From Phoronis australis (taxonomy: Eukaryota > Phoronida > Phoronidae): a stretch of DNA of 64,000 bases. Every line of letters starts with the position of its first letter. The first letter of the stretch is position 1. The notes under the pieces were generated by a model, which was given only the letters and a program-made list of their open reading frames with translations, had not been told where the DNA came from and did no database searches. A program made the translations under genes and the position numbers. Location: positions 259,760 through 323,759 of the forward strand of contig NMRA01000046.1 in NCBI GenBank assembly GCA_002633005.1, given 5' to 3'. Shown here piece after piece: positions 1 through 14,600 of the stretch.

Positions 1-2621
1 GCGTGACTTTCCTGTTACCCTAATTCTTTAGTCATTCTTTGCAGTATTTCACACCCGCCGTGTCTCACTGTGTGTGTCGTCAGCTTATACTCTGTGGTGG
101 CATTACTGCGTCATTTTATCTTCACTTGAGAATGAAACAAGTATGTTTCGAAATATCGTGTGTCTTTTTAATTATGTCGCTAGGTCAGTTACTGTATCTA
201 TGTTCAGTAGAGAGTAGAGTTTTGTTCAGAAAGTATGAACGCAACGGAATAAAGACCGTGAAAAATGAAAAGTGTCGTGTATTCAACAAATTGGTTAGGG
301 TGAGAATAATTCATTTTGAAACAGAATGCAGAACAATGAACGTCTACATGGCAACTCCGGTCGCCCGGCGCCAATCCCGACTTAGTCGAGAGCTCATCCG
401 ACGAAGACTTCACGGGTCGGATCGTTAGGTTTCACAGGCTATCAGTTCTAACAGGAATACACTGTACAAGAAATACTAGAGAGGCGCCGTGGACATGCAC
501 AGGCAACGGAGAAATCACTGTCGGACAGTGATTTCTTTGACGAAATGCTGGCCACAGACATGGAGATGTTTCAGGGCCTCATACTTGCTATTAACAGCGT
601 ACTTTTCATTCTACACTACCGCGAGCCACTTCCTAAGCATTTCGGGCTCTCGAGGAAGTCGAAAAAACGATATACCCGCTTTCTTCGGACAAGCGGGAAC
701 GATGCACCGCAATGTATCTGCATTCACTCTGCAGATGAACCACTGACGTCGCTGCGTCGTTTCTCACCTTCCTCACAGGTTAACGCGACACCTCTCGGCA
801 AGGTGAGGTCGACCGTGTATTAAGAGGCCTTGTGAATATAGACCGATTAAGACGGTAAAAGAGAATAATTAAATCCGATGGCATTCTCCTTTAACATATG
901 TATTATCTCGCTATCAAATAATTTAAAGTAAATCGATGTAGACGATCATTTTATCTCAAATAAACTGGCTTTTTTTGCACCAAACAATAGCTTAAGTGTA
1001 AATTAAGTGTGATGCTAAGGTATGTGCATTAAGACACTGTTTTGATTTTCCTGCCTTCGGAGAACCATTTCTTGTGTGAGAAAACCATTCTTCTACGTTT
1101 AAAGACAATAATAAATTCCAGTTGCGAATAGTTTCAAAAGTGTATCAATCAGAAAATCAGTTCCAAATTTGTATTTACTTATTGGTAATTACAACTTACA
1201 AAGATGATTTGCCAATTCATAGCTTCATCTCTTCCTTACTAACACTATTATTTAGTAAACGTAGATTGTCATTAGGTGTATGTTTTGTACACAACTCGCA
1301 ATGTAGATCATTATCAATATTATCGCCAAATGACTGGTACCGTTCTGGAACAGTTTCCATTGGAGTTGTCAAATTGCTCGGATCCTGAAATGCTTGGTCT
1401 ATTCCCCAACCACGGTGATTTTGGAGATTTCGTAATCGTGTCCCAGAATGTACATGTACGAGGGTTGCCAAATGAGTCACATAGTATTAAATGCAGGTCG
1501 CTATGAGGCTTAAGGCTCAAGCAGAAATTTGATCTTGCGCGTACAGTATTTCTAAAAAGTAATGATATCTCACCTGGTCAAAAGTGCAAAGTCTCTGAGA
1601 ATATACACATACTGCTAGTTACAATGCTGAAGTATTTTCTATGAATTGTTTCTAGACTGTTATGTGCTAATAATTACTTTGCCATACATTTTTCAAACAA
1701 TGCCGAATTGGGAGCGCAAGACCAAATTTCTGTATTTAATGTGGTTCTAAAAATCTTATAGCTTTTATGCCACTTTTGTGAAACTGACCCCAACGCTCGA
1801 ATAGACCTGGCAGTTAGTTATTGCTTGAGACTAGGCTCCAATATCTCGTTCACAAACTGGCTAAAACGCCAGTGTTTTCGCAAGCACCGTGGCCTTATGA
1901 TATCTCGAGTAGCACAAACGCCAGTCCTGTGAACGTATGGTTACTTAAGTATTTGCTGCCACATTGATGGCGGTTTGAGTAACACATAAGTGTTGGGGTT
2001 TTCGGTAGCACTTTTGTAGCTCCAACCGCTTACTTCGAAGGGTTGACACAGGCAGTGGAGGAGGTCTAATTGTTTCGTCGCATTAATCAACCGATGACAG
2101 TGAACGAACGCCTTTTGATGTCAATTTTCGATTAAAAGCCACTCATGTGGTGAGGAAATAAACTAACTTCACCAGAAAATAACATCTTTTCTTGACAGCT
2201 GGTCGGTCTGGCTAAATCTCTTGTGTTTTCACTAGCGTTTTAATCAGTGAAACTGCATGCTGGCGTTTTGCCGCTAATCTGACCCAAGCAATAAACTTAA
2301 ACCGATTCAAGAGGTACGTTTTCATTGAGGTTTTGTTGTTGACGTATATTGTCGCAATTGGCATACATTGTCGCTTGAGTGACAATATGTGTGGAGTACG
2401 ACAAAATGTCCCCAAAATTATACCATATGGATTCAGTTACGTTTCATCATTTTAGCCTGAACTTTTAGAGTAAACTTTGACAAGTATGCCATTTATTGGC
2501 TGCAGCAGATAAAGCACATGTTATCTCAAACTCGTATCTGCGACTGTAAACGACCAATCCCATTTTACTCAAGACCATCAACGTCGACGCGTTGTAGTTG
2601 TTGATAGGTGAACGGGCAAAG
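1..2621. other. Upstream region without recognisable gene
   Basis: No supported gene is seen in this 2.6-kb stretch before the aminopeptidase start codon. Open frames at 39-428, 489-823 and 1122-1506 overlap one another, lack family motifs and have no splice-site support, so they are not called. A 13-bp perfect hairpin lies at 510-536. The aminopeptidase promoter and any 5' untranslated exons should lie here, but no TATA box or initiator could be assigned with confidence. Confidence 0.5.
510..536. repeat. Perfect 13-bp inverted repeat, 1-nt loop
   Basis: Arms 510-522 (agaaatcactgtc) and 524-536 (gacagtgatttct) are exact reverse complements separated by one base. It lies inside a short open frame of no recognisable family. 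Function is unknown; it could be a relic of a transposon end. Confidence 0.75.
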
Positions 2622-5600
2622 ATGGAGGTTGAAGATTTCGGCTTGCGGTCTAAGTCTAAGGGTGTTTTTTGCAGCAAATCTCGCCTCATACTGTTAATTA
2701 TAGTTTGGATATTGATCACCGTGGCAATTGGGGTTTTAGCGGGACTGTTCGGCCGCCAGTGCCCGCCAGCTGACGTGCCTGGCGTACCAATTACCACTAA
2801 GTCGCCAGAGACGCCGGAGGAACCATGGAAAAATCTTCGTCTTCCAAAATATATCGTTCCCGTGCACTATGATGTCAGTCTCTTTCCAGATTTCTATGGC
2901 GACAACGAGACATTCTATGGCAACGTTAGCGTAGAAATTCGAGTGAGCCAGGCAACGCCTTATTTGATAATACATTACAAACAGATGAATATTACGAAAA
3001 CGGTTGTGAGAGGAATCGATGGACAAAAACAGTTAAAGATTAGAAGGACATTTTCACATCTTCCCAATGAGTTTTGGATTGTTGAAATGGAACACGCAAT
3101 CCAAGCTGGAAATACCGTATTTTTAGATTTGACTTTCGACGGGTCTTTAACAAATGGAATCGTTGGTTTATATAAAAGCACTTACATCAACAGTATAACA
3201 GGTGAAAAAAGGTAAGATGATTAGTTGTTGCACACGCTCTAATGTTGGACTCGGTCAGCGCAAATATAATTGATCGGTATCGTGTGCATAGGTAGAACTT
3301 AGAACCCAAGATACGAAACTTCGATTTTCTGCACAATCTTTGACGATTAAGGTGCGCAAACATTCAGATTATCCTCTGCAGAGGCCACGTTCCGTTTCTG
3401 TTCAACCTAATGTTGCTAGCCTGTTGCCGGCTCTTGGCCGATCTCACGGGCGACTTGACCTGAGCCTGCTTGTCTGCCCAGGGCTGGTCCCTGCATGGTT
3501 GCGCTCCCGTCTTCCCCGAAAGCTTGGTCTGGACGTGCTAATCTGCCGGCTTTTACTTGAAATGTCTCTTTTATAGAAGCTAGATAGCTTGATACCTTCC
3601 TGGAAGATTCCTTGCGGCTTCAACTCTGTGTTCCATGCAGGTTCCATTAAGTCACGTTATTTTGTCACTTGTGTATTGTGTTGCTTTGTATAGTATTGTG
3701 TTGTACTGCCATTGTATTGAATTGAATTGTATTGTATTATGACCGGTGATCCAACTTACTGGATTTGGCATATATGTACATATATTAGAGATAACCCAGT
3801 TACATAAAACGCAAATTGCAAAAGTGTTTAATGTACAGCTTTTAACAATTACTGGTCATGTATTTACTGTGTGAATGAGTGGGTTGTGTTTTTTACTATT
3901 TAAAAATAGTATTCGTCGGCGGTTGGATGGACGTTGGTATTGGCCTTTTTACGCCAGGTCTTGTTTTCAAAAATACGAAGACACTCTTTATTTTCAGAGG
4001 ACTTGCGACATCCAAATTTGAACCTGTGGACGCCCGAAAAGCATTCCCGTGCTTTGACGAGCCCAATATCAAGGCTGAGTTCACAGTCCGTCTGCGTCGT
4101 AAGCAAAACTACACAGCTCTGTCTAACATGCCTGTCGAGGTACAACTTATGTTCATGGTTTGGAATACATTACCCATGCTCCATCTTTCCAAAAAAATAC
4201 CACATTTGTTACAAAGTTTTTTTGAAAATTGATAATTAGTACAGTTGCCGATATTGCACACTCCACAGTTGATCTTTCAGAATTAGGCATAATTCATGAC
4301 TACTCATTTGGAAAAATGTATGGAAATTTTTTGATGGTCGTAATCAACGTGACATAAAAACATATTCGCCACCATAACGGATGCACCCCGCCATTATACA
4401 TCAAGACACACCAACGATAATGCATTAATCTGCATCAGTGACGTAGGTAGGCCTACTGAGGGTTTTGGCTCCCGGGGTATCAACACTAAAATGGCATAAT
4501 CTGTGTTGAGGCAATATGCCTGAACTGCAGTGAATTTTCATTTGCCAGAGAAAAAACTTGTTTCTGGAAAGGAATTACTTATACAAAAGCCACAAGTGTT
4601 ACAGTATAGTTGTTTGGGGACGGTAGGGAGGCAGCGGCAACCACGCGTCGACAGCGAAATATAGAGAAGATAGAAAAATTGAGATTAATGGAAAGTTGCG
4701 TCAACAATTGAAGTGAAAAGTTGACAAGATTTCCTGTGGCCAGTGAAATCACAGAATTTCCAACTGTTCAATAACTTGACCAAAGGTTAGCCTGAATGTT
4801 CCCATAGAAATGAGGCTCAGCAATCAATCAAAAATGTGAGGCTAGCCAAACCATGCGACTTCATCGATGAGATATACAGTCCAGTTTAGTCCATTATAGT
4901 TCAGTATAGTCCAATATAGACCAGTATAGTCCAATATAGTTCAGCATAGTCCAACAGATTCCAGATAGTCCAATATAGTCCAGTGATAGTCCAGTAGTCC
5001 AGTATAGTACAGTATACAGTAGTCCAAATGTCAGAATATGAAAGCGGTTATATATGTACGCCTAGAAACTCTTTTGATTACTTTAGGATTTTTTAAATCG
5101 TTATAGCCAAAGATCCAATTAATAGGACCTCACTCAGTTTTTATCATTGTTGAAATGACTCGCTGGTAATAATAGAGATGCCAAAGTTCAATGAATCACG
5201 TGTTAATGTCGCTATTTGATCGTCTCGTGTGTGACCTTAGCCATTTCGCCGGACGAGATTAAAGAGTTCAACTTCGGTACCGAAATATTCAAATTGGCCC
5301 AAGGTTGCAAAACTTTGAAAAGGGCATAAAATTTTGGAGCTTCATGAAGCTTCACGTTTGTCGAGTTGAGCTACAAAAAAGTTTTAGTTGTGTTTTGCGA
5401 GTGGAGGCATTCAGATTGAAGTAGTCGTCTGCAAGAAGGTCGCATTTGGCCTGCAGGTGCTAGGCAAATAAACATCTGACATGTTACTTTCCAGTTTAAA
5501 ATCAGGTCGGCAAGCCCCAGGAACCATCTTCTAATTGACAAACAATTTAGTTCTTATATCTACAAAGCACTATATGCTTTATTTGCTTATTAAAGGGTGG

Positions 5601-8600
5601 GATACATAATCGAGTTAATGCTTATCCAATACATTATGGAAATTGAAACACGAACACGAGAGTATCTTTTACTTGAACAATGCTTCTGCATATCTGGGAG
5701 TACTATAAATTGATATCGGTCCTAGTGTATATCAACCAGGAAAACTGGTGTCGCCGTCAGCCCTTGATATCACGAAATAGTTGATATAAGCTCCTAAGTT
5801 TCCTACAGGGCAATTACCGATTAGTGATCTTCACTGTTCAGGATATTTAAATGTCAAGGACAGAAACTCCTAATTTTTCAACGTGTTTTGGTTTCTGAAA
5901 TTGAATTAATCGTGTGTAGAATCCTTCTTTCGAGGACTAAAGCTGAACGATTAACAAAAGAACTAGATTAATACTCTTAGTGAACCGGTATCGTCTGGAA
6001 CAGGCGGACTGGCGGGGGTTATGACCAACAGTAAAGACTTCGTTCACCGAGTGTCAAAAGTAGATTTGTCACATGTGATACCAGAAAGAAACAAACATGA
6101 CAACGAATGCCTAAACACATTTTTTATGATTTTCAGTCCAACAGAGCACGTGATGATGGGCTTGTAGAAACAAAGTTCCAACGATCAGTTCCTATGAGTA
6201 CGTACCTCGTGTGTTTTATAGTATGTGACTTTGATTTCAAGGAGGCAACAACGAAGAACGGCAAAAAGGTAAAACTACTCATATGTTTGTTCATTCGTAA
6301 CATCAACGAACCTATTATCGGGAAAAATCCCATCATGCAAAATACATTCTTTTTATCTGCAAATGTGATGCGTCCGTGTCTTGACCTAAAGGTGAGTGAA
6401 AGTAGGTCAGCTGTTCAGTGTTTGTGCATATTTCCAAACTGGTTGTCGAAATTCTCTAACAGATTGCAGTGATTAACACCCTCGTGAGCGAGTTGCAAAA
6501 AGTGACTTTGTTAATCAAAAGATATTTTGATGAGAATTGACGTTCAATGCCCTCTTAGACAGCACGCATTGTTGTACGAAATGCTTTAGTTTAAATGTTT
6601 TGCAGTTCTGCCCGACATGAATATCGAACATTTAATACACGCTAGCTACCATTACACAGTGGGGGATCTAGGATATCATAGGAGGGGGGGGGCAACATGT
6701 TGTCTGGGGCAACCGTGCAAAGCACTACTGCATGCGCGCAACCAGTGGGGAGCTCGAACTTTCGGGTAAGAGGAGCTTCTGTTGAGAATCAATTTGGAGG
6801 ACTAAAAAAAAAACGGGGAACCCTCAACACATCAAAATGTTGTTTCATCCCCAGGTTAATTGCCCCTAAGTTAATAAGTTCAATATTTCGTCCCCCTATG
6901 TTCCACGCACATCTGTAAACAGGTCGTGCAATAACTGCATAACGACTGAAGTCAGTTCATGGCTGGTTAACTTTTGAATTGTTTACTAAATAAATGTGAG
7001 GCGGCTAATTGTCTAAACAACCACCATTGATTACTTTACATATAATAGTCGAACACTGTGTTAGTTGCTTGTCTCGTGAACATAGTAGTTCAAGAGACTA
7101 TGGTGTGTTGTGTGTTGCAAAATTCAATGTTTTCAGCGTTTATGTTTGATAAAATTTCATGTATATGTATTCAATGTTGATTATTTTTGTATTCAACCAT
7201 GCTTGAAAATTTATATTTGACGTTATTATTTGTATTCACTTTTATATTCGGGTTTGATAATGCCATGTTTTCGTTCGGTGTTGTTTCCGATTATATTCGA
7301 TAACGGAACTCTGATAAATTGACACGACGGCTGTGATTGATCTGCGATAAATATATGTTCCACTATTTTTATATGTGAATGAAGACGATAACGCAAACAG
7401 TCAATGTTAGTAATATCATTGGTGCAGCTTGTATAAGCACGGCTACGCCGTGTACCTCAGCCAGTTAACTACGTTGATTAAGTTCAAAGAAATCTCATTT
7501 TGACATGGTAAAATTCTACAGTGCGGTACCGTTTCCTAAATTTGGGAAACAAAAGTAATGAAATTGATGATTCTAACATTTAGTACATGGGAGAGTTTGG
7601 TGTATTTATCTTTCTGACGTTTTGGTCACTGCATGTTGTGGTTTTTATCAGTAAAACAGTAAGCAGAATTCACTTGGCACTGGCCTAGCGAGAGGGCACG
7701 GTAAGAGGGCAACCGGCCATGGCCCCCTGTTCATTGCAAGAATGCCCCTGTTGGGGAGACTTGGCTTAAAATGAAATTGCATTTTCCTGATTATGAAGTT
7801 TGGAACAACAATGAATTTTTCTATTTATCTTCCTGGCTAGTTTTGGTGCATAAAATAGAATTGGCTGTGACGTTGCCACGGGGGATACAAAGGCCCATAC
7901 TCCCTGTTCAGTAAAAGCAAGCCTTCCTGCATGGCGGTTTTAATTCTCAGTGTCCTTTCAGAAAGGGTCCGTCCCCTGGGGGTACATGTTCTTCAAAAAA
8001 TTTTGAACTAGCGGTGGTGCCCGAAAATCAGATTAGGATACCTAACCATTTAGAGTGGACTCGCGACAATGAAAAACTCATATGGATGGAATTTCGTGAG
8101 TAAATACGCATTTTCGCACACTTTTGTTCCAGAAATTCACAAAAAGCACCCTTTTGGGGAGTATTTTTCCAAATTGTACCCTTTTGGAGAATTTGTGCCG
8201 TGAAAGGTCACCCCGGCTTCTGGGCAGCACGTCCCGAACAAGACCTCAGTCGCTATGGAAGTACTCCCCAGGAAACGTATCCACAGGACTCCCTGCTGAT
8301 GGCTTATACGTTTTTGCCCCTTCTCTGTTCAAAATTTCTGGCTTTGCGAATGAGAGTTGAGTTTTATAAAAATAAAGCTGAAACTTGCACTTTGGTAAAA
8401 ATTACCGTCTGTGCATTTTTCTGACTGCTGTAATTGTTAGTCGGTAATTCTTGAATTTGGGACTGTACCATTGCAAATTTCCTGCTCAGTTTCCCAGCAA
8501 TTAGTTTTTTCACTGTCTCAAACTGGAGAAACTTTATCGCACTATATTTCCAGCAACGTCGTACTGTCTGGCGCACAAAATAACTTGTGTTTTAGCAAGC

Positions 8601-11600
8601 ACTTTCTCAGTGTTCATTTCCCTTTACTGGCTTACATTAGGTCTACAGCTTACGGATTACGCCATGCTCTGACTATATAACGCTTGAAATATATATTCAG
8701 GAAAACATGTCAACATCAGCCTGGCATACCATTAACATGTCCCTCTGCAATAGAACTCTCCACTTGCTAGGCCTCAACCGTAGCGGAACTCGTTGACTCG
8801 AGGTCGAGGCTCCCCCGGATTCTGGGCCTGGAACTGGAGGCTTGTTGACTGGTCAGGGTCATAACTGAGTTCCACGAAACCGCGCGCCAATGGACTCAAA
8901 GTCGTATAAATAGACATTTATCTGTCTCATAATACCATTCACCACCCCTGAAAATCCTGAAATGAATGCTTGTTCAGAAGTATGGACGAAATTGGCTAAA
9001 TTGTGGAAGCAGGTACTCTGGTTCAGTTTAATATTAATTGATTAAAATCAATTTGAGCCGTCATTTCATAATACCCAGAATTTTGTTATTTAATATATAA
9101 AAAGAAACATCCAATATATCTTTGGAAACATCGAACATATAGGTAGTTTATCGCACAAAAAGATACTTTATTATGGAATACAAAAATGTTAACATCAAAT
9201 ATAAAAGAATAAAATCTAAATAAATATAAATATACGATGTCAAATACACATAACATCGTCAAACATAACTTTTAAACATTGACCTTTGCAACACATAACA
9301 GTCTTTCGTTAGTTTGCAACGCTCTCAGTTCGAGTCAACTTTTGACTTTATTCCGACGTGTTCTACATTCTGTAATTGGTAGAATATGCCAGGTGGTTTA
9401 AATCAGTCACTAAATTCAAAATCTTACAACCCAGTCACGGTCAAATCAATGAACCTCAGCAACCGTGTCAACCATTAATCGAAGCATGCCGCCGTTCAGG
9501 TTCTCCGAACTCATGCCCGCACCCGGGGGGGGGTTCGGGGGGAATCTTGTCGTAGTGCTCGAATGAGCTCCCCATTTGGCGAAGTGAGCAAAAAGGTCCG
9601 CCTCAGAGAAGCAAAGCTTCCGACGAAAGTAGAAAACGAGACAAAAGACCACTAAAAAGGCAACAATTACCAAAATTTGGTGAATGCACAATTCATAGCT
9701 CTGAAACGTACCCCGTGAATCTTAGTAAAAGGTCCACATTTTCAAAAATTTGAGATTGGCCTATTGCAAAATGCTGGGCAAATATCAGGGCATTGAGATA
9801 GGCCTACTGCTAAATGCTGAGCACATTTCGTTTGACACCATCAAAGTAAAACTACTACTCTCGGCTCTGCCCCCCCCCCCCCNCAACAACAACCACCACC
9901 ACCACCAGATCACCACCACCACAACAACAACCACCACCACCAGATCACCACCACAATCATCATCCGTTTCTTCAACAGCATAATCATCCACTAAATTGTT
10001 CTAATGAAGAATATTAAGATCGTCAAAGACTGTTTATCGTGATTGTAAAATTTGTCTTCTACATTGATGGTTTCCCGCAGTTCCGCGTGTATGCTACACC
10101 CGACAAAATTGATCAGGTTGACTACGCATTGAGTGTTGGGAAGTATGTGCACGACCTATACGAAACGTATTTCGACATGGAATACCCTCTTCCCAAGCAA
10201 GGTTGGTACAGAGCGCAAACAGTTGCAGAATTTCGATTCTCTGTAGAGGCGGCCAATGCCACTTAGTCCTGAGGCCCGTGGTCTAATCTCCGAAGTCCAA
10301 ATTACATCGTTTGTTTTACTTCAGGACGAAATCAATTGTCAACGAGTCTATCATTGTGCGCTGAAGCATATCATGATTTACTGAATGTTTTTAAACCTTT
10401 ACAGTTACGTGGGGCCCTACAAAAATGGTTGACTTCGGAACCTCATATCTCGGAAACTGCTGATTCGATGCATATAAAGTGTTCAGACGCTAAACGTTGT
10501 GTATTGTTCTACTACATGTTATGAGGAATTGTCTTGAAAATGTTCCCATTTCGCCTCAGAGGTTTACAAACACAAGGCTTTTATGGTTCCTACGGAAAAC
10601 TCAATAGTAGCGTAAAACGAAAACGAAACGATAATTTAGAAAACTGCAACAAAGTATTGAGGTATGATCTTGAACATCTAAGTGAAACTTGGTTATGTTT
10701 TATACCGTTGTTCCTCTACGAACGTACCTTTCTTTTGAGCTAAATTTTGCGTTAAAGACATGGCCATGTGACCCATTTGATTGCAGATTAGTATCAAGTC
10801 AATAATAGAATGCTACTGGCTTTTAGATTTCAGACAAGATATGTTTTTACTGAGCTAAATACACGTACAGACTTGTTAATGAAGTCCTCGCACTCTGATG
10901 GCCCCGGAAATCTCGAGCTTGAACTCGCGATTGAGGGTTGCAGCTTGAATCCTTAGAAAGACACAGGCGTCTTCGAAAACAGCGGAATACACAGCAATTC
11001 GTCCTTATTTTGAGTTCGTACACACTCAAGCGAACTAGAAAATTTCAAAAATATTTTGGAGTTCATGACCAAGTTCGGAGATTAGGGACCGCGCCATGGT
11101 CGGAATTAAGCGAGAAACGCAATTTTCGCTTCCCTCGTGCCCGGTTGCATGAAACAAATAGGGATTCAACTAAGTTCCCAAATCTACTGGGTATTTGCGG
11201 GCTTGTGAAAATATTGATTGTCCTTTCTTATGCTGTTTGATTATCCTTATTATGACAATTTTTTACTTTGATACAAATCGAGAGTGAATTCTAGATTGAA
11301 CTCTCGATATTATTGACGATAAATAGGGTTCTTTTCATGCAACGCCCCCAATTAAGGGCTTAGTTTTTAGTTATATTATTAGAAAATGCCATTAATCAAA
11401 GAAGAGTACATAATAAAGATAAAATTTCAGAAAAAATATAACATCTGTGCCTAAAGAACGAAAAAATACGAAAAATATTTATGGAACTTAGTTGAGTCCC
11501 TATTTGGGACTGTTTCATGCAATCGGCCACTGGAATGCCTTCTTCCTAAGACCTCTTTAGAGTAATGTGTTGATTAGATTAGTTTTAATATTATGAACAA

Positions 11601-14600
11601 TATCAGCATTATCGGCCAATAAAATAAATTTGTGAGATTAGATCTGGCACGAATTTGGAACCTTTGTGGTCGCAGCCATACTCTCCGCTAGCTTCGCTGA
11701 ATACCACTCGAGAACTGACAGAGCACTTGGTATAGATTCACTGACCTTGACTTCAACGAATGTCTGGTAGACATCGACAAGAATATGCGACTTGCAGTAA
11801 AATCACGAAAACCACATATCTGATTGTTTTAAAACTCTAGTCATAATAACCTCAATATCTCTGTCCCGTTCATCAATAATTTCAAAAATGTATTTTCGGC
11901 CGTAAAAACGATAACGTCCCTTAAATCGAAAGGGAAAGCAGTTTCATCTTGGAGTTAGACAATGACTCTGAGCTTAAATTTTACGCCCAACTTTTGTGCC
12001 TGTGTTCGGTCTTGTTTTCTTACAGACATGGTTGCCATTCCCGACTTCGTTTCGGGTGCAATGGAACACTGGGGTTTGATAACATACCGCGAGACTAACT
12101 TGTTGTACAACGAGACTGAAGCCTCGGCAAGCAACAAACAAAGGGTGGCTGTTGTGATTGCTCATGAACTTGCTCATCAGGTAGGGTTGCGTATGCATTG
12201 GAAAGCCTGACTATTTCGGGGAGTTATTCAACTTCATTAGTTTGTGTTGACTTTTTAAATATCTGTAATAATCCTAAGCGGCTATAAGCCCATATTCACT
12301 CAAAAATAACATTTCATTTCGGCCTACTTAAAGCAACAAACAAAGGGTGGCTGTTGTGATTGCTCATGAACTTGCTCATCACGAAGGGTTGCGTATGCAT
12401 TGGAAAGCCTGACTATTTTGGGAAGTTAGTCAACTTCATTTGTTTGTGTTGACTTTTTAAATATCTGTAATAATCCTAAGCGGCTATAAACCCACATTCA
12501 CTCAAAAATAACATTTCATTTCGGCCTACTTGCTGCTATGTACCTGTAATTATTAATAACCCTTATTAGAAACAATACCCAGGCTTCGAAAAAACTGCAG
12601 TTCATTATTTCATCTTAGCAAGCTCACAAAACAAATTTCACGTCACGCCGTGATTTTCGTCTTCCTGAGCCTAGAGATCTCACCTTAGCTGAGTACGAAA
12701 CAAGATAGCCTTGTACTTTTGACAGTTTGTAAGTGAAGTAATCGATGCATCATTTTATGGATTGCCACATCAAACGTTTGCCTGGTGCGCCTACGTGTTT
12801 ACTCAGGAGAAACACAGATTATCTAGGTTAGATGATGACCAATTTCGCATCATTTACTTGATGGGATAAATTGCAATGCCCTGGTGTAGGCTTACAGTTT
12901 CCAAGGGCTTTGGAATCATTTAGCCAATTTTGTGTGACGGTCATCAGCTGATTATAAAAAGGCACATATTTGGGAATGTCCACAAACAGATTGTTTTTGA
13001 TGTGATCTGAATGTTGCTTAAATGTCTATGTGATGACATTTCTATTAACCTGATGCAAATGAAAAAAATATTCAAAGCATCAGCTTTACAATGTTCTTGC
13101 ATTCACAATCCACAGTGGAGCAGAAATCGCGTGATTGAAAGATATTCCAAAATTCCCATTGAAAGTTGTGTATGTTTTAAATGATTCTGCATCGGTCTAT
13201 TATTATGTCACTGTATAAGGGGCCGGTCCATTATTATGTCCCTGTATAAGGGACCGGTGTCCGGTTTCCCAAATGGCGCTGGGTATCAACTAAAGTTCCC
13301 GAAATCTACTTGTGAAAAACACTGATTACTTTTTATGCTGTTTTAATTTCGTTATGAAGTCAATTGGCAATGGGGAATAAACTTTACGTTGACTTCTCAT
13401 TATGCTGAAAATAAGCACGGATCTTTTCGTGCAACCCCCCTAACTTAAGGTCTAAGTCCTTATTTATTTTCATGGAACTAAAGGTTCATTTTTATTTATA
13501 TTATTAGAAAACGTCATAAGTCATAGAGGAGTTGACAGTGAGGAAAAATGAAAACCATTACATGTGTGAGTAAGGAACGAGACAAATACGCATACGATTC
13601 AGGGAATTTACACGTACATGTGGTTGGGTCCCTATTTTGGTCTGTTATGTGCAATCAGGCACAGAGGTCTACACACAACAACTTCAAAGCTGAGCATTGT
13701 TTAAAGTGACTTGTTTCACGAAACGTATTAGTTGTGCCAGTTTTAGCAAGCTGTTGTAGCAGCAGCTATTCAGAATGTACTGAACACTCCTGAATAACAT
13801 AACATGAAATTACTTTTTGTCTAGTGGTTCGGCAACATCGTCACAATGGACTGGTGGGATGATCTATGGCTAAACGAAGGGTTTGCCAGCTTTATGGAAT
13901 ACAAAGGAATAGATAACTTCCACAAGGAATGGAATATGGTGGGTAGATACGTACACATGTCATGATATTTACAGTTAAGTTAGACGTGGTGGCACATGTG
14001 CTTTTTAGAGAGCGCGTATCGCTTCAAGTATTCGTTCAGACTGAAATACACAAGTGCATGAACGTTTCCATTCGGCATATCGCTTTCCTAAAGTATATTG
14101 TCCGTGTGCAATAGTTCAATTCTCAAATCTTAGGAGGTTTCTTGGTTTAAAGTTAATGAAACCAATGAGCCTCATATAGATTAGGTCGTTAATGCCTTAA
14201 CCTGGAACTTTGCCGCGCTTCGTGCAGTCACAGGCATTGAGTTGACAAGTTTGAAAATGCAACGAAGCTCGGACACAAACAGATCTATGGAACGCTATGA
14301 GAATCCGGTTGGACACGTCCAACAATCCTTTTTAATTAGTAGTTGGCAGTACTCGAACCTAAAGCGTTAGGTTTTCACCCTTTTTACGTTTAAGTGTATG
14401 TAAGAAAATGTCCAATGACAAATTTGGCAAAACTTGATTCGAAGCATCATATCTTTGATCGGATTCACTTGAAACTTCTAAGTGGTCATGCTTTAGGCAC
14501 TGTTCTCCGAAACACTTTCAGGAATTGTTTTAAAATGTTTTCACGGTCAACATTAGAGAAAGAAAAAAACGGGACTGGATTAAAAAACTGGACTTTCGGC

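Noticed and set aside
39-823. Overlapping plus-strand open frames upstream of the aminopeptidase
   Set aside because: Mutually overlapping in different frames, no motifs, no splice support; includes a hairpin, so probably chance or transposon debris.
2598-2621. Upstream extension of the aminopeptidase frame from a TTG at 2598
   Set aside because: A eukaryotic start should be ATG; the ATG at 2622 gives a normal cytoplasmic tail and anchor.
9785-9983. Histidine/threonine-rich or poly-valine proteins
   Set aside because: They are translations of the CAA/CAC simple repeat and a poly-C run containing an N.
12332-12381. Second HELAH-coding segment as an alternative aminopeptidase exon
   Set aside because: No acceptor or upstream half-exon and the donor GT is lost; splicing it in would break the protein.
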